From NCBI GenBank assembly GCA_029204225.1, contig CM055102.1, positions 40,041,220 to 40,103,219 of the forward strand: a DNA stretch of 62,000 nucleotides, read 5' to 3'. Source of the DNA: Diphasiastrum complanatum (lineage: Eukaryota; Streptophyta; Lycopodiopsida; Lycopodiales; Lycopodiaceae). Of the stretch, positions 58,050-62,000 are shown one piece after another (the stretch's first letter is position 1; every line of letters starts with the position of its first letter). The notes under the pieces are model-generated. The model did not search any database. It saw only the letters and a program-made list of their open reading frames with translations, and was not told where the DNA came from. Position numbers and translations under genes: made by a program.

Positions 58050-61000
58050 AGTTTTATTGCAAATGTTTTTCCACACAGTTTGAAATTTAGTTACATTGAA
58101 CCACTCATCAATGTAAGGCATAAATTCTTTTTTCTATTTTTTGGATGACTTTTTCTCTTCCCACTTTGTGTCAATCAACTAATGTTTGTTTTGATCATAA
58201 TCGCCATTGGTGGTGCATGATCCTTGATATAAATTCAATAGGGCAAATGCAAAGGAAAAAAATAAATTTTGACTTGCTTTCGAGATTGTACCGATTTCAA
58301 TTTATAGATCGCTATCGTTTGCTTTCTGCCAAAGTATGATATGCTCAATTTTGCTTCATATTAATTTTCATGGAAGCCATAAAAATTTGAGAAGATGTCT
58401 TGTAATGGATGACAAAGTGTTTCCTCTCTCTCAATAATGGATTCAATAAGGTGTGCTACCAACTCCAATATGAGATCTTGCAACTTAGAGTGAAATCTAT
58501 CTCACTAGCTCCACCAATCTCTCTCAAACTAGATCAAACTTTCAACCAAAGGTGAAGCAAGGATAATTTTTGGGTCAACCTCACTCAAGCATGTGAAAAG
58601 ACTAAAATCATCTACAAAAGACTGAAATACAAGTGGCTTGTATGCAACTATGTGGCTATGACCTCAAGAAATTGTCTAGATCTCAAATAGACTAGATTGG
58701 CAAGCTTTTTCTTGAGTTTTTGGATCAAACAAGCAAGATATGAGTCAATCCTGATGTATCCAACCAGATTGCGTGCCCTACCCACATTGATTCAAATGGC
58801 TATCACTTTTGATTGGCACATCCAATTCATGTGAAACAAATTGCAACACAATCTTGACTCTACTAGTTTTCTAGCAAGCTATCAAACATAGATTTTGGAT
58901 CACCCTTGGAGGAGAACCACTTGGTCAAATTTGGCTGATCCTCACACGTGTCTGAGCATTGGATCTTAGGTGGGGAGCCTAATGCAAGGAGACCAACTTC
59001 TAAAAATTCTCCATATCAAAAACTCAAATTAAACAATAAGTTTGATGTTGCAAAGTCAAATAAACAATGTTCATGGATATTCCACCTCTATAATGGGATC
59101 CACCATGTGTCTTCATCCTCGACCATCTTGGCCAACCATTTTATGGACATGTGTATGGCACAACATGTTTTGGCAATTATCAATTAATGATAAAAATAAG
59201 CCAATAGATATGTTGTAAAGTCAAGCTTGTCTAAGTCCATCAATAGTTTCTTAGTGACCATATGTTTACAAGTTAGCACAATGATCAACTTGGACTTAGG
59301 TTGTTATCGATAACTTGCAAACATTGTTAATTTGATTGTGTAATGTAAGTGATATCGATGATGCTAGACTCATTGCAAAAAAATAGTAGTAGATTGAACT
59401 TGACTCACACTATGATGGTAATACACTCCCCAAGTTAGCATGTCCACCTAAAAGTTTTGACAGAGATAAACACTAGTCTGCACTAAATGAATGAATCAAG
59501 CTTTGGTTCTTTAGGATGGTGATTATGATTATTTAAACACATGAACAATGCAGCGATACTTTCAAGTCAATTCTAAAAATATATTTCTTATTGACACACC
59601 TAAGAAGGGTAAATCTTTAGAGTATATATTTCATTGCTACAAAGTAAATGGAATCTAATTAAAATTATCAAGATTATGTAATGGATGTTGAATCTTCTTC
59701 GATGCTCACTTGATTTTATTGTTTGAATGCAATGAATAATTAACTACATTTCAACTACATGTATGCTAACTCAAACAATCTACAAAAGCATGTGTGATGT
59801 TGTACACGACTATTTAAAGAACAAAATACAATATGCTTAACGAAATTCAATATCATGATCGAGGTTTTTGTTAAAGTCAAGTTGTATGTTGCAATAGATT
59901 ACAAATTTTTTTTTTCCACAAAGCTCGAAACATGCATCAAGTTACAACCACGTCAATGTACATTCAAGCATATTGGCAACCATGGACAAATAAAGTAGTT
60001 CTAATGTGAGCATAATTATGCCCATATGAAGAAATCTTCCAATCTTCTTTCCTAATCAAGAAAACAACAAATGAAAAGAGTCAATATGTTATTTCTTGTT
60101 TATGAATTTATCTGGCAAATAGGCTTTTGGCCCTAGGTTGGCGAACTATTTACTGTTCTAGATCCAGCACCTAATGCTTTTTTTGTAGATAGAATCTATG
60201 ACTTATTTTTCATGCAATATCATTTAGAAAGCTAGATATGATTCACCAACTAAAAGTACACTGGTTTTTTAAAAATGCACAAATTCATTTTAGTTTATCA
60301 TGTTGAAAAACATCTGTATTTGGTTTTCACCTTCAACATTATTTGACGCTCTTTTCACTTTTTAAATGAAAGAATAATTTATACTTTTCAACAAAAATGC
60401 CCCAATATGAACAAGCATGAAAAAAGCATTGTAATGCATATCACCTTGTGTAAGTCACTAAAAATGAGCTAACGACATTCACACTTTGAAGGTGGATATG
60501 CTCTTTGAAAGAATTGCGAAACAAAAATGATATGTTTTTGAAAATCATCACACATGATGCAATTTTTCTTGAATAAACCCACTGAATGACCTCTCAATGA
60601 TTAAGCCTCTATTTACAATCATGGAAGTACACAACAATTACTCTTTGGGGGTCTTGTTTAACGATGATGCCCAAAGTACACAAAAAATGTGATGAATTTC
60701 CTATAGTGTACATAGCTCATGTGTGACATATTGTAGACCACATCACCAATAAATCATCATGGTCTTAAAAGCTCTTGAATGGCAAGATATCATGGTTTGA
60801 GATAGTGGCTGGAATGCGTGACGCGGAGCATATCAATCGGGGAGAGGAGAGGAGGGATATTGACCGAAAAAAAATCTGTGACCCCAGCAGCTCCACTATT
60901 TCTATGTAGTTGGTTGGATGGAGATTAGCAATGCATTGTCTGTTGTATTCATTACTCCTTTACTTCTTATCAATATAGTGAAAATTTGCCGTGACCTTGT

Positions 61001-62000
61001 ATTGTGGTTGCTAAATCGATACAGTTTCGAATTTTTTCAAAACAAACACTAAGATCTACTTCAACAAATTATAACATCTACTTCAACAAACACTAGCATC
61101 TACCTAAGTTTTAAACTGCTAATATTCATGGATATTTTGATTTCTTTTTACAGGCAGAGCTTTTTTTATGCCACCAAACAAGCCTCAATGGCTATGTTTG
61201 ACTCGAGACATGACAAGGGAACACAAGTCTCCAAGTTAACCCAGAATAGCTACTTCATGACTTTCCTCTTTTCTTTCTTTAAGTCTTTGGATTTCATCCT
61301 TCACAAAGAATTTGAAGCTGTCAGTTGATGCTTGCTCAAGCCAAAAAGACCATAAGATGTCACTAATGTCTACCCTTTATTGCTTAAATCCTTTTGGGTT
61401 TATCATTTAAAATTAATTGCAAAATTTGTAAACCAAGAAGCATCATATAGAAATAATATATTTAAAGATGAATTAGGGAGAACACTGCCTTACAAAATGA
61501 GCTATGCGATATGGAATCACTGGCAATTTCAGCACTAGTGTTGCCTCCCATTCATTAAGCACAACATTGACCCTACTTGGACTAGTGCAGAATGGAAGTG
61601 GTATCTGCAATACATCATTTTAGGCTCAATAAGCGAACATTCCTGCAAATACACCTTCAAATTTCCAGCATTAAAATTCAAGTCGAAACTTCACCATTAG
61701 CTTGTGACTTGATGCCCAAAGGTCATAAAAACAATGCAAAACCATTAACTGGTACAAAGTAAAAAGACCAACAAAACCTTCACATATAATAATCATACCT
61801 CAAGACCATTGGATATAGTTCCCTCTAAGAATATTTTTGAAATTGTTGCACACACTGACAAGCCTTGAAATTTAGACTGCAATAATGGCAACAAAATTCT
61901 TTTGAATGAAATGCTACACTTCTTATTATTCACTAAAAAATTCCACGCTTAAAAAGCATCCAATGTCTCAATAGTTGAGAACGTAGAGTTATTAACAAAC
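58050..62000. other. AT-rich terminal stretch without recognisable genes
   Basis: Only ORFs under 80 codons. No LTRs, transposon ends, RNA genes or conserved protein motifs were seen. Confidence 0.45.

Noticed and set aside
58948-59187. 79-codon ORF in the terminal AT-rich region
   Set aside because: Isolated, short, no recognisable similarity or gene signals.

Overview
The window is nuclear DNA of a land plant, dominated by transposable-element debris. Evidence for a plant is a spliced SmD2 gene family with plant-like protein sequence and telo-box/TATA promoters, together with Ty1/copia, Ty3 chromovirus, Helitron, CACTA-like and hAT-like MITE remnants. The heavy retroelement decay and a LINE-type element with a restriction-like endonuclease domain would fit a large genome such as a fern, lycophyte or gymnosperm, but the sequence does not fix the species. 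No bacterial-type gene, operon, CRISPR array, rRNA or tRNA was recognised.

Layout. (1) 39-12,700: copy A of an SmD2 locus. Its exon 3 is interrupted by a 1.16-kb LTR (2968-4127). Behind the LTR, on the minus strand, lie a gag-only Ty3-like body (about 4.7-7.5 kb) and a 4-kb G/T-rich tandem-repeat leader (7.7-11.77 kb), ending at a possible primer-binding site and LTR edge near 11.77-11.82 kb. A truncated chromovirus LTR and chromodomain follow (12,067-12,640). (2) 12.7-18.15 kb: AT-rich debris, a rearranged piece of the same leader and LTR (16,028-17,105), and CACTA-like ends with subterminal repeats (17,165-18,000). (3) 18.15-24.23 kb: copy B, nearly identical to copy A through the LTR and part of gag. 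(4) 24.29-29.35 kb: copy C in tandem with B, without the LTR. It carries an intact four-exon SmD2 gene (27,243-28,163) and the same chromovirus fragment. (5) 29.4-33.5 kb: repeats, a weak LRR-like relic and unassigned ORFs. (6) 33,495-39,132: a complete but decayed Ty1/copia element with two LTRs. (7) 41.18-42.85 kb: a relic of a LINE-type reverse transcriptase with a restriction-like endonuclease, followed by a 333-bp GC-rich MITE. (8) 43.7-45.0 and 48.8-50.7 kb: SmD2 copies D (exon 4 deleted) and E (intact), both on the minus strand. (9) 52.27-55.03 kb: a decayed autonomous Helitron (HUH Rep plus Pif1-type helicase), minus strand. (10) 55-58 kb: tandem repeats, including about 0.54 kb of interrupted (TC)n. 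(11) 58-62 kb: AT-rich sequence with nothing recognisable.

Only the two intact SmD2 copies (C and E) look like functional host genes. Both encode the same 104-residue Sm core protein of spliceosomal snRNPs except at residue 6. The other host-like copies are broken in distinct ways: LTR interruption in A and B, loss of exon 4 in D. The locus therefore records successive duplication, insertion and deletion.
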